64,000 nucleotides of DNA from assembly GCA_964620045.1 (NCBI GenBank), contig CAZUJL010000011.1, positions 62,001 through 126,000 on the forward strand, in the 5' to 3' direction. Shown one piece after another: positions 1-8,323 of this stretch. Numbering within the stretch: position 1 is the first letter of the stretch; each line of letters starts with the position of its first letter. The stretch is from VFKU01 sp964620045 (GTDB taxonomy: Bacteria > Hydrogenedentota > Hydrogenedentia > Hydrogenedentales > GCA-2746185). The translations under genes and the position numbers were made by a program. The notes beneath the pieces were generated by a model. The model did no database searches and was not told the DNA's origin. It saw only the letters and a list, made by a program, of their open reading frames with translations.

Positions 1-1341
1 TTCCGCCTGCTCGCGCTGCTCGGCATCGGCCAGCGCAGCATTCAACGATTCGCGCTGCCGTGCTTCCTCGGCGAGACGCGTATCGAGCGCCGCGAGCTGT
101 TCTTCCATGTGCGCGATGTTGACGGTGAGCTTCTCAATCGCCGTCTCGGCGCGCGAGCGCTGGTTCATCGCATCTACTGTCTTACGCCGCGATTCTTCAA
201 GTCGCGCGTCCGCTTCCTTCACGCGCTCCGACGCCTGCTGCAGCTCGGCCTGGCGCGCGGCGAGCACGGCGTCGATTTCGGCCTGCTCCGCACGCAACGC
301 CTCGAGCCGCGCGGCCACTTCAGTGCCCTGCGTTTCGAGCGAATTCCCTTGTATTTCCAGAGATTCCCGCTCCGCCGCGGCCTTCTGCTCCTGGTCGCGC
401 GAGAACGTGATCTGCTGCCGCACGAGCGCCACGTGCCGCTCGATTTTTTCCATCTCCACGTCGATCTCGTGCACCGCTTCGCGCCGCGCGTGGAGGTTGC
501 GATCCGCTTCGAGTTTCGCGAGGCTGAGTTCTTCGTGCCGCGCCTCGAGCTCGCTCATCTCGGCGTTTTTCTTTTCGTACGTGTCCTGCGCCTGCGCGAA
601 GCGTTCGTTCAACTCGGCCAATTTCGCGGTGAGGTCGCGCTGCTTGAGCCACGACGCGCGGATTTCCAGCTCGCGCAGTTGCGTGGTGAGTTCGCGGTGC
701 CGCAGCGCCGCGTTTACCTGGCGCTTCAGCGATCGCATCTGCCGCTCGACTTCGTGAACGATGTCGCCGAGGCGCAACAGATTTTGATCCGCGCCTTCGA
801 GTTTGCGCATCGCGATCTTCTTGCGCGTTTTGTATTTGATGATCCCGGCGGCTTCTTCGAACAGGAAGCGGCGGTCTTCCGGCTTCGAGCTGAGCACCAT
901 GCCGATCTTGCCCTGCCCGATCATCGAGTACGCGTTCGTCCCGATGCCGGTGTCCATGAACAGTTCCTGCACATCGCGCAGGCGGCATGGCGCCTTGTTG
1001 ATCAGGTACTCGCTCTCGCCCGAGCGGTACACGCGGCGGGTGACCTGCACCTCGGCAAATTCGATCGGCAGCGCGCCGTCGGCGTTGTCGAAAGTCAGCG
1101 TCACTTCGGCCATGCCCATGGCCGCGCGCTCTTCGCTGCCGTTAAAAATCACGTCCTGCATATGCGCGCCGCGCAGGCTCTTGGGCTTCTGCTCGCCCAG
1201 CGCCCAGCGCATCGCGTCGAGAATATTGCTCTTCCCGCAGCCGTTCGGCCCCACCACCGCGGTCATGCCCGCGTCGAGGTCCACAATGGTTCGGTCCGCG
1301 AAGGACTTAAAGCCGATCATTTCGATTCGTTTGAAATGCAT
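1..1341 (-). CDS. smc: Chromosome segregation ATPase SMC, N-terminal part (partial)
   Basis: The reading frame stays open from an ATG at 1341 down to the window edge (447 codons), so only the N-terminal part is present. SMC forms the ring ATPase of condensin that organises newly replicated DNA. The protein begins MHFKRIEMIGFKSFADRT, followed by the Walker A motif GPNGCGKSN near residue 33 and RGAHMQDVIFNG. A Q-loop-type region (AYSMIGQGKIG) and the FLFEEAAGI segment come near residues 125-155, all typical of the SMC head. From about residue 165 the sequence becomes a long charged heptad coiled coil. The Walker B/signature half and hinge lie beyond the left edge. The gap to upstream rny is 176 bp and holds no clear gene. 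Confidence 0.93.
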   Translation of the reverse strand, partial: MHFKRIEMIGFKSFADRTIVDLDAGMTAVVGPNGCGKSNILDAMRWALGEQKPKSLRGAHMQDVIFNGSEERAAMGMAEVTLTFDNADGALPIEFAEVQVTRRVYRSGESEYLINKAPCRLRDVQELFMDTGIGTNAYSMIGQGKIGMVLSSKPEDRRFLFEEAAGIIKYKTRKKIAMRKLEGADQNLLRLGDIVHEVERQMRSLKRQVNAALRHRELTTQLRELEIRASWLKQRDLTAKLAELNERFAQAQDTYEKKNAEMSELEARHEELSLAKLEADRNLHARREAVHEIDVEMEKIERHVALVRQQITFSRDQEQKAAAERESLEIQGNSLETQGTEVAARLEALRAEQAEIDAVLAARQAELQQASERVKEADARLEESRRKTVDAMNQRSRAETAIEKLTVNIAHMEEQLAALDTRLAEEARQRESLNAALADAEQREQAE

Positions 1342-1517
1342 GGTTTCCCGCCTGAGTTGATGCGCCCGAGATCCCCCAGCACGCGATCGCGCAGCTTCGA
1401 AAAAGCACGGCACAGCCGCCGCGCCAATCGAGGGGTGGGCTTCCGCCCAAAGATACCGCCCCACCGCCCAGCCCATTGTCGGCGCTGGGGTTAGGGAATG
1501 TCAATCGCGAAATAACC

Positions 1518-3080
1518 CTACTTCGCGAGCTCCGAGGACCGCGTTTCGCGCACGACCGTGATCCGGATTTGGCCGGGGTAGGTCACGTCGCTTTCGATCT
1601 TTCGCGCGATGTCCCGCGCGAGCTGTTGCGACTGCGCGTCGTCCACCGAATCCGGCCGGACGACCACCCGCACCTCGCGGCCGGCCTGAATCGCGTAGCT
1701 CTTTTCGACGCCCGGGAAGGCGTCGGCAATTTCCTCAAGCTGCTTGATGCGCTTGATGTAGGTATCCACCGTTTCGCGCCGCGCGCCGGGCCGGGCGGCC
1801 GACAGGGCGTCCGCCGCCTGCACCAGCACGGCAATGACGGAATTTTGGGGCATTTCGTTGTGGTGTGCGCCCACGGCATTCGCGATCAGCTCGGATTCGC
1901 CATATTTTTTGCACAAATCGTAGCCCAGCACCGCGTGGGAGCCTTCGACTTCGTGGGTCAGCGCCTTGCCCATGTCGTGGATCAGGGCCGCGCGCTTGGC
2001 AACCTGGATGTCCTCGCCGATTTCGGCCGCCATGATGCCGGCCAGGTGGCAGACTTCCTGGCTATGGCGCAACACGTTCTGGCCATAGGACGTGCGGTAT
2101 TTCAACCGGCCAATCAGCTTTACGATTTCCGGGTGCAGCCCGTGCACGTCCACTTCCATGCACGCCGCGTCGCCCCACTCGCGGATGTTCTGATCCATTT
2201 CCTGGCCGACCTTCTCGACCATTTCCTCGATGCGCGCGGGATGGATGCGGCCGTCCTGGATCAGGCGCTCCAACGTAATGCGCGCGATTTCGCGCTTGAT
2301 GGGATCGAAGCCGGAGAGCACCACGGCCTCGGGGGTGTCGTCGATGATCAGGTTGATGCCGGTCGCCGTTTCCAGCGCGCGGATGTTGCGCCCTTCGCGG
2401 CCGATGATGCGGCCCTTCATTTCGTCGCTGGGCAGCGCGACCACCGACACGGAATGCTCCGCGATGTGGTCCGCCGCGCAACGCTGCACGGCCTCGCTGA
2501 GAATCTTCTTGGCCTTCTTCTCGGAATTCTCGACCAGCTCGTCTTCAATGCGCTTGAGCCGCAGCGCCGAGTCGCGCCGCACTTCCTGTTCCAGCTTCTC
2601 GAAGATCTGCTCGCGCGCGGCGTCCGCCGTTAACCCGGCAATCTGCTCCAGTTGCTTGAGTTGCTGCTGGATAATTTCGTCGACGCGGGTCTCTTTTTTC
2701 TTCAGATTGTCCGCGCGGCCCTGCAATTCCTTGTCGCGTTTCGAGAGGTTTTCGGTCTTTTCTTCGAGGGCTTCCAGGCGGGAATCGAGGCTCTCTTCCT
2801 TCTTCAGGATACGTTTTTCAAGGTTCAGCAGCTCGGTGCGCTGTTTGGAAGATTCCTCCTCCATGCGCTCGCGGAGCGAAATTTCCTGCTCCTTCACGGA
2901 AGTCTTGGCTTCTTTGGCCATGGCCGCGGCATTGCGTTCCGCGTCGGACAGAATCTGCGCCGCTTCGCGCCGCGCGGCCTTCAGCGCGCCTTGCCCGCGC
3001 ATGGTCATCAGCACGATACCGCCGCCGGCGCCAAGGACCAGCGCGACGACTACCAAGGCCCACATAATGGGATCGGACAT
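1518..3080 (-). CDS. rny: Ribonuclease Y
   Basis: Membrane-anchored endoribonuclease that starts mRNA decay. At 520 aa the length matches the family. The order is diagnostic: an N-terminal membrane helix (MWALVVVALVLGAGGG, about residues 6-22), a long charged coiled coil (about 30-190), a KH domain with GRIIGREGRNIRALE near 225, and an HD domain whose metal motif HDMGK lies near 368 with HHNE further on. The C-terminus reads YPGQIRITVVRETR, the usual RNase Y ending. A purine-rich GAGGAG precedes the ATG. It is transcribed towards smc, with a structured non-coding stretch upstream. Confidence 0.97.
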   Translation of the reverse strand: MSDPIMWALVVVALVLGAGGGIVLMTMRGQGALKAARREAAQILSDAERNAAAMAKEAKTSVKEQEISLRERMEEESSKQRTELLNLEKRILKKEESLDSRLEALEEKTENLSKRDKELQGRADNLKKKETRVDEIIQQQLKQLEQIAGLTADAAREQIFEKLEQEVRRDSALRLKRIEDELVENSEKKAKKILSEAVQRCAADHIAEHSVSVVALPSDEMKGRIIGREGRNIRALETATGINLIIDDTPEAVVLSGFDPIKREIARITLERLIQDGRIHPARIEEMVEKVGQEMDQNIREWGDAACMEVDVHGLHPEIVKLIGRLKYRTSYGQNVLRHSQEVCHLAGIMAAEIGEDIQVAKRAALIHDMGKALTHEVEGSHAVLGYDLCKKYGESELIANAVGAHHNEMPQNSVIAVLVQAADALSAARPGARRETVDTYIKRIKQLEEIADAFPGVEKSYAIQAGREVRVVVRPDSVDDAQSQQLARDIARKIESDVTYPGQIRITVVRETRSSELAK

Positions 3081-3609
3081 GTTTCATCATCTCCTCGGGG
3101 ACCGAAGAGACGCAGATCGGGGATGGTGTGAGAACGGACTTACGCGGATGGGCGAAGCGGTGCGGTCATAAAATCGATGTACCGCCCTGGATCAAGGCTC
3201 ACTCGTTGTGCTTCGCCGAAACTACAGATCGCGGCAGTCGTGCCGCGCATCCGTCGTTCTTCGGCGGAGCGGTCAAGGCAAACGCCTGTCATTCACCAAC
3301 CTATCGCTAAACGCCCCGTGAAGGGACGAAGTCACGTTCTCTGGCGCAAATCGCGCCAACCGGTCCGCCGCGCACGAGCGCCGCGTCCTCGTTGCGTCTT
3401 TGGGTCACCCAGTCAGTTTCTACTCGGTGATGTATATGTGTAACGGCGATTGGCTTACTTCCGCCCCAAATCGCCGACGGGCCATTATAGGGAGCGCTGG
3501 CAGGGCAGTCAATGAAATCTGGCCTTCAGGCCCCTGTTTGATCCGGCCCTGCGCTTCACGCTACTTTCGCGTCACGAAGCCTGCGTCGGATCCTCACGCC
3601 AAGGAAGCC
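3081..3609. other. Divergent 530-bp non-coding region, heavily structured
   Basis: The stretch between divergent rny and the PilB-like gene holds no convincing reading frame but has a run of inverted repeats. Pairs are 3181-3185 with 3269-3273 and 3214-3220 with 3260-3266 around the tetraloop hairpin GCGGCA/TGCCGC (3231-3246), giving one rod of about 93 nt. Further pairs are 3312-3317 with 3323-3328, 3342-3347 with 3353-3358, 3371-3378 with 3388-3396 (one bulge), and 3444-3453 with 3466-3476. The 3312 stem has a C-A mismatch on the plus strand but a G-U pair on the minus strand, which mildly favours a minus-strand RNA. Both neighbouring promoters should also lie here. Confidence 0.6.
3165..3480 (-). 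ncRNA. Candidate structured RNA or rny leader (unassigned)
   Basis: Consecutive hairpins fill this interval, including a nested long rod (3181-3273) capped by a 6-bp GC stem with a four-base loop. 6S RNA is often encoded near rny or zapA in other bacteria, but I could not identify its central bubble and arms here, so no family is assigned. A long 5' leader of rny is an equal alternative. Strand and boundaries are inferred from stem pairing only. I found no tmRNA, SRP RNA or RNase P signature in it. Confidence 0.3.
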
Positions 3610-5610
3610 ATGGCCCCGAACGACCCCACCATCAACGACGCCGAGGCGCTGGTTCGCCAGCAAATCGTGTCCTCTGAAGACATGGCCGAGGCCCTCAAGC
3701 GCGAAGAAGCTGGCGGTGCGCCGTGGTATCGCCAGCTTGTGCACATGCGCAAGCTCAGCTTCGGCAATGTCAGCGACATCCTCCATTACGAATTCCATTC
3801 GCCGGCCGCGCGGCAAAGCCATGCGCAGCTCGGCGAAGCGCTCGTACACTCCAACGTGCTCACGCAGGAGCGTCTGCAGGAGGCGCTCGCGCTGCAAAAG
3901 CGCAGCGGCAAACTGCTCGGCTCCGTTCTGGTGGATGCCGGGTTCGTCACGCCGGATCAGATCGCGCAAGTCCTGGCTGCGCAGTACGGCCTCGAGTACG
4001 TCCCGCTCGACAAAACGCCCAGCCGCCGCGAGGCGCTCGACCTTGTGCCGGAAAACATCGCCGTGCAAAAGGCGCTTATTCCCGTGCATGTCGAGGGCGA
4101 TCGCCTCACGGTCCTGATTACGGGTCCACAAGCCCCCGATCGCCTGAAGGCGGTCGGCATTCTGCTGGGCGTGCGCGTGCACCCGAAGATGACGGCGGTC
4201 GCCGACCTCGAAGCCGAAATCAAACGGCGCTATGAGGGGCGGCCGAAGCACCTACACGCACCCGCGCCGGCTCCCGCACCGGCGGCCAAGGCGCCTCCCA
4301 AACCTGCACCGCCCCCGGCCCCGCCGCCGGCCGCTGCGCCTGTGGCTGCAGCACCCGTGGCAAAACCGGAATCGCCGAAACCAGCGCCGACCAAGGAAAC
4401 AAAAAACATGACGCAGAACGAAACATCCGAGCCGAAACGCTTCGAAGAAATCGCGCGCGAAGCCCAGGGCGTTCCGGTGGTGAAGCTCGTGACCACCATC
4501 ATCGAGGGCGCGGTGAACTCCGGCGCCACGGACGTGCACCTCGATCCACAGGACCCCGAGATGCGCGTGCGCTACCGCATCGACGGCGTGCTGCACGACG
4601 TGATGAGCATTCCACGGGACATCGAGAGCGCGGTCGTCTCGCGTCTGAAAATCATGGCCGACATGGACATCACCGAAACGCGCCGGCCGCAGGACGGCCA
4701 CATCAGCATGACCATCGGCGAAGGCGAGTTCGATATCCGCATCGCGACGCTGCCCGCGTTCCTCGGCGAACGCATCGTGCTGCGCCTCTTGGACCAGTCC
4801 TCGGTGCTGTCGGGGATCCGCGATCTCGGCCTCGAGCCGGACGACGAGAAGCGGCTCCAGCGCATTATCGAGCAGCCCTACGGCATGATTCTCGTGACCG
4901 GCCCCACGGGCAGCGGTAAAACGACGACGCTTTACTCCTGCCTGAACGAAATGGATGTGCTCACGCAAAGCATCGTCACGCTTGAAGACCCGGTCGAATA
5001 CCAGCTCTCGGGCATTAACCAGGTGCAGATCGATCCGGATATCGATCTCACCTTTGCCAACGTGCTGCGCGCCTCGCTGCGCCAGGACATTGACGTTCTG
5101 CTCGTCGGCGAAATTCGCGACCCCGAGACCGCGCGCATCGCGATCCGCGCCGCGATGACGGGCCATCTGGTTTTTAGCACCCTGCACACCAACGATGCGC
5201 CGGAAGCTATTTCAACACTGCGCAACATGGACGTGCCGTCGTACCTTGTCGCGTCGGCGCTCACCGCAATCATCGCGCAGCGCCTGGTGCGCTGCATCTG
5301 CACCGAATGCAAAACAGCGTATACCCCGACGAAGCCGTTGCTGAATTCCATCCGTCTGCCTGAGACGACGAAAAAACTTTACAAGGGCGCCGGTTGCAGC
5401 AACTGTTATCACACGGGTCACCACGGCCGCACGGGTATCTTCGAAATCCTCGAACTCAATGAAGCCATCCGCAAAATGGTGGTCGCCGACGATCCGGTGG
5501 AAAAAATCGCGAAGGCCGCGAAGCTGCAAACCATGGCCGATCGCTGCCGGACGAAGGTGAAAAATGGTGAAATTACCGCCGAGGAATTTCTGAACGTCAT
5601 CCGGACGTGA
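3610..5610 (+). CDS. pilB: Type II secretion / type IV pilus assembly ATPase (GspE/PilB family)
   Basis: Hexameric cytoplasmic ATPase powering pilus or pseudopilus assembly. The open frame begins further upstream, but the ATG at 3610 with AAGGA just before it gives a normal 666-aa protein. The N-terminal region (about 1-210) contains MshEN-type repeats (LGEALVHSNVLTQERLQEAL, LGSVLVDAGFVTPDQIA). A Pro/Ala linker of about 45 residues follows, then the ATPase core with Walker A GPTGSGKTT near residue 432, Walker B VLLVGEIRD and the His box FSTLHTNDAPEAI. The tetracysteine zinc motif CICTEC...GCSNC lies near 560-597. No pilC, pilT or pilin gene adjoins it, so PilB versus GspE cannot be settled from context. 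Confidence 0.9.
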   Translation: MAPNDPTINDAEALVRQQIVSSEDMAEALKREEAGGAPWYRQLVHMRKLSFGNVSDILHYEFHSPAARQSHAQLGEALVHSNVLTQERLQEALALQKRSGKLLGSVLVDAGFVTPDQIAQVLAAQYGLEYVPLDKTPSRREALDLVPENIAVQKALIPVHVEGDRLTVLITGPQAPDRLKAVGILLGVRVHPKMTAVADLEAEIKRRYEGRPKHLHAPAPAPAPAAKAPPKPAPPPAPPPAAAPVAAAPVAKPESPKPAPTKETKNMTQNETSEPKRFEEIAREAQGVPVVKLVTTIIEGAVNSGATDVHLDPQDPEMRVRYRIDGVLHDVMSIPRDIESAVVSRLKIMADMDITETRRPQDGHISMTIGEGEFDIRIATLPAFLGERIVLRLLDQSSVLSGIRDLGLEPDDEKRLQRIIEQPYGMILVTGPTGSGKTTTLYSCLNEMDVLTQSIVTLEDPVEYQLSGINQVQIDPDIDLTFANVLRASLRQDIDVLLVGEIRDPETARIAIRAAMTGHLVFSTLHTNDAPEAISTLRNMDVPSYLVASALTAIIAQRLVRCICTECKTAYTPTKPLLNSIRLPETTKKLYKGAGCSNCYHTGHHGRTGIFEILELNEAIRKMVVADDPVEKIAKAAKLQTMADRCRTKVKNGEITAEEFLNVIRT

Positions 5611-5998
5611 TCGGCCAGAAAACCGCGTATTATTGGGCTTTGCGCCTTGTAAAGCCCCTGAGCCTTTGTTAGCATGAAGTCGCTGCACGGGGTTCTGCGG
5701 GCAGCGCTTCCCGGGGTTGAGATCTCCACAGGTTTGTTGGATATGTGGAGAATTGTTTGTGAATCGCACTCCAAAAACGCGCGGTTCATCAACACGAATT
5801 CAGACCCCATGAAGCGGCGGGATGGTGGTATGGGGAGTGCGGGGAATGATCGTGCATTTTTTCCGCAAGTCATCCACCGGCCAACCAGTGTCGCGCCATG
5901 GGGTTGGAAGGTTTTCACAATAACTCACACGACCACTACTACGATTACTTAATTTATAAATTAAGAAAAGAACCATTACTACACGAGGATATTGTGAA
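5611..5998. other. Intergenic region upstream of dnaN with DnaA-box-like inverted pair and AT-rich tract
   Basis: This 388-bp non-coding stretch opens with a possible terminator hairpin for pilB (GGGCTTT 5635-5641 with AAAGCCC 5651-5657). At 5723-5730 and 5744-5751 the sequences TCTCCACA and TGTGGAGA form an inverted pair 13 bp apart. The second is one base from a DnaA box (TGTGGATAA). The last 60 bp before dnaN are AT-rich, including ACTTAATTTATAAATTAAG near 5947. The layout resembles the dnaA-dnaN interval of many chromosomes, but dnaA is absent. The dnaN promoter must also lie here. Confidence 0.45.
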
Positions 5999-7108
5999 AT
6001 GAAGATCATCATCCCGAAGCAGGATTTACTGGACGCGGTCAATAAAGTGAAGACGGTAGTGTCCGCGAAATCCGCGTTGCCGATCCTCTCTCACATCCTC
6101 ATCGAAGCGGAAAAGGGAAAGATTCATCTTTCCGCGACGGATTTGAAAGTCAGTCTGGAATGCACAGTTGATTGTGAAGTGAAGAAAGCCGGTTCATTGA
6201 CGGTGTCTTCACAGCGTCTTGCATCCATCCTGGCTGAGCTTCCGGATTCGGATATCACGATTGAACTGGGTGAAAGCAATGTGATTCGCATTGAATGCGG
6301 GAAAATCCACACCCGCTTGTTCAGTATGTCACCCGAAGAGTTCCCGCCCGCGCGGCAGTTGGAAGATGTGGAGCCGCTGGTTCTGCCACAGAAGTTACTC
6401 CGGGATATTTTTGAGAAGACCTCTTTCGCGATTTGCACCGACCAGGCCCGCTACAACCTTACAGGACTTTTGATGGAGCTCAAGAACGGCGTGCTTACCG
6501 CCGTGGCCACGGATGGTCGCCGCATGAGCCTTTACAAGGAAGATGAAGGCATCATCGATGGTGTCAACGTAAAGGTGATTGTTCCGGGAAAATTGATCCA
6601 GGAATTGATGCGTTTGCTGGGTGATGAAGGTGATGTGCAGGTGTATTTCGGCGAGAATCAGGCCGCCTTCGAGTTTGATTCACTCCGCTTGACGACGGCC
6701 CTTATCGAAGGTTCGTTCCCGAATTACGAGATGGTCGTGCCGCAGAAGCACGACAAACAGGCCAAGGTCGATACCGCTGCCTTTATCGAAGCGGTACGCC
6801 GTACGCGCACAATGACCAACGAAAAATTTAACTCCGTTCGCTTTAAGCTCGACAACGGACTAGTCCGCCTGAGCGTAGTAACCCCTGAAGTTGGTGAATA
6901 CGAAGAAGAGCTGCAACTCGAGTACAAGGGCGACACAATCGAGATCGCGTTCAATCCTGATTTCCTGCTTGATATTCTCAAACACATCAACTCTGATTCA
7001 TCCATCTTGGTGCTGAAGGACGCGATGAGCCCGGGCATCGTAAAGCCGGTGGCCGAGAACGGCACCGACAAGTACATCAACGTCGTGATGCCAATCCGCA
7101 TATCCTGA
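5999..7108 (+). CDS. dnaN: DNA polymerase III beta subunit (sliding clamp)
   Basis: Forms the dimeric ring that tethers the replicative polymerase to DNA. The 369-aa length and N-terminus (MKIIIPKQDLLDAVNKVKTVVSAKSALPILSHIL) are typical. The first-domain motif LSATDLKVSLEC, the domain-two ATDGRRMSLYK segment and the C-terminal ending YINVVMPIRIS are clear clamp signatures. The start ATG has GAGG upstream. Codon use is less GC-biased than in neighbouring genes, as is common for highly conserved genes. Unusually, neither dnaA nor recF flanks it; a pilB-like gene lies upstream and an epimerase downstream. Confidence 0.98.
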   Translation: MKIIIPKQDLLDAVNKVKTVVSAKSALPILSHILIEAEKGKIHLSATDLKVSLECTVDCEVKKAGSLTVSSQRLASILAELPDSDITIELGESNVIRIECGKIHTRLFSMSPEEFPPARQLEDVEPLVLPQKLLRDIFEKTSFAICTDQARYNLTGLLMELKNGVLTAVATDGRRMSLYKEDEGIIDGVNVKVIVPGKLIQELMRLLGDEGDVQVYFGENQAAFEFDSLRLTTALIEGSFPNYEMVVPQKHDKQAKVDTAAFIEAVRRTRTMTNEKFNSVRFKLDNGLVRLSVVTPEVGEYEEELQLEYKGDTIEIAFNPDFLLDILKHINSDSSILVLKDAMSPGIVKPVAENGTDKYINVVMPIRIS

Positions 7109-7124
7109 GGGCATGTGGGAAAGT

Positions 7125-7133
7125 TGTGGATAA
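7125..7133 (-). promoter_or_regulatory. DnaA box (perfect 9-mer) after dnaN
   Basis: TGTGGATAA is the exact reverse complement of the consensus DnaA box TTATCCACA, placed 17 bp after the dnaN stop. One perfect box may be chance, but near-boxes also lie upstream of dnaN. Confidence 0.55.
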
Positions 7134-7214
7134 CCCAGGTTTCATTCGGGAATATCTTGACCGTACTGCTACTCACACCCATCAAAATTGAAAACTACTC
7201 TGCAACACGATCAC

Positions 7215-7243
7215 TATAAACCATTTATCATCAATGGTTTATA
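7215..7243. repeat. AT-rich 11-bp inverted repeat downstream of dnaN
   Basis: TATAAACCATT (7215-7225) pairs perfectly with AATGGTTTATA (7233-7243) around a 7-base loop. It is followed by an alternating TA run. It may be a weak terminator for dnaN or part of an AT-rich unwinding region. It lies in a 270-bp stretch that holds no gene. Confidence 0.5.
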
Positions 7244-7375
7244 TATATAAATTGACGCTTGGTTTTTAGACCCTTGGGATTTCCCAGCTAGCGAAGTTTT
7301 GCGTCAACTGATCATACGCGCGGTGCATAACTCCTTTAATTCGTGAGATGTTTCCTTGTCGCGGGAGGTAGCGTT

Positions 7376-8323
7376 CTGGCGAAGTATCTGGTGACCGGCG
7401 GCGCTGGATTCATCGGCGGCCATTTGGTCGAAGCGCTCGTTCGGCGTGGCGAAGATGTCCGTGTATTGGACAACCTCGCCACCGGGAAGATTCACAACCT
7501 CGCGAATTTTCGCAACCAGATCGAATTCATTGAGGGCGATATCTGTGATGCGGATACGCTCGCCCGCGCGATGAACGGCGTCACATACTGCCTGCACCAA
7601 GCGGCGCTCGGTTCTGTCCCGCGCTCAATCGCCAACCCTCTGGCCAGCAACGAGGCCAACGTTATCGGCAGCATCGCTGTCTATCTCGCCGCGCGCGACG
7701 CCGGCGTAAAGCGTGTGCTCGCCGCATCGTCGTCGTCCGTGTATGGCCCGCGGGCGCCGGTGCCCACGCCGGAATCGTCGCCGCTCTCGCCGGCCTCTCC
7801 CTACGCCGTGTCGAAAGCCGCGGCTGCGATGTACGGCGAAGTTTTCTCGCAAATATACAGCACGGAGATCGCCCTGCTTCGCTACTTCAACGTATTTGGT
7901 CCACGACAGGATCCAACCTCGCAGTACGCGGCCGTGATCCCGCGCTTCACGACGTCGCTGTTGAACGGTCAGGCGCCCACAATCAACGGCGACGGCCAGC
8001 AGTCCCGCGACTTCACCTTTGTGGAGAACGTAGTGGAGGCCAACCTCGCGGCCTGCGCCGCGCCCACGCGCCTCAGCGGTACCTACAACGTGGCCTGTGG
8101 CGGCACGACGACGATCCTGCGGTTGTACGAGCTGATCTCGCAGGAATTGGGCGTGAGTATTGCCCCGATCCACGGCCCGCCGCGCGCGGGCGATATTACG
8201 CGGTCTTTCGCCGACATCACGCGCGCCAAAGAAGGCTTTGGATATACGCCGCGCGTCAGTGTGGAAGATGGGATCAAGCGCACGGTGGCCTGGTACCGCG
8301 CGCAACACGCGCAGCGCGCTTAG
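7376..8323 (+). CDS. NAD-dependent epimerase/dehydratase (UDP-glucose 4-epimerase-like, extended SDR)
   Basis: Converts nucleotide-activated sugars for surface polysaccharide synthesis; the substrate is not determined. The Rossmann motif TGGAGFIG lies at the N-terminus. The catalytic Ser region (AASSSSVYG) is followed by Tyr-Lys in SPYAVSKAAAAMYG, and YFNVFGPRQDP matches the GalE/WbpP type. A CTG at 7376 follows an ideal GGGAGGT (7363-7369) and yields the family-typical AKYLVTGGAGFIG N-terminus at 315 aa. The only longer option is a GTG at 7343 with no Shine-Dalgarno sequence, adding 11 residues. The 3' end overlaps convergent asd by 4 bp. Confidence 0.9.
   Translation: MAKYLVTGGAGFIGGHLVEALVRRGEDVRVLDNLATGKIHNLANFRNQIEFIEGDICDADTLARAMNGVTYCLHQAALGSVPRSIANPLASNEANVIGSIAVYLAARDAGVKRVLAASSSSVYGPRAPVPTPESSPLSPASPYAVSKAAAAMYGEVFSQIYSTEIALLRYFNVFGPRQDPTSQYAAVIPRFTTSLLNGQAPTINGDGQQSRDFTFVENVVEANLAACAAPTRLSGTYNVACGGTTTILRLYELISQELGVSIAPIHGPPRAGDITRSFADITRAKEGFGYTPRVSVEDGIKRTVAWYRAQHAQRA

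Noticed and set aside
109..1494. 461-codon plus-strand frame over smc
   Set aside because: Shadow of the SMC coding sequence, which has clear motifs on the other strand.
3165..3480. Identification as 6S RNA
   Set aside because: The rny context fits, but I could not fold a single rod with a central bubble and the right arms, so only an unassigned structured RNA is claimed.
3400..3609. Upstream extension of the PilB-like frame
   Set aside because: The added 70 residues are unlike the family, and lie in the structured non-coding stretch; the ATG at 3610 has a purine-rich site.
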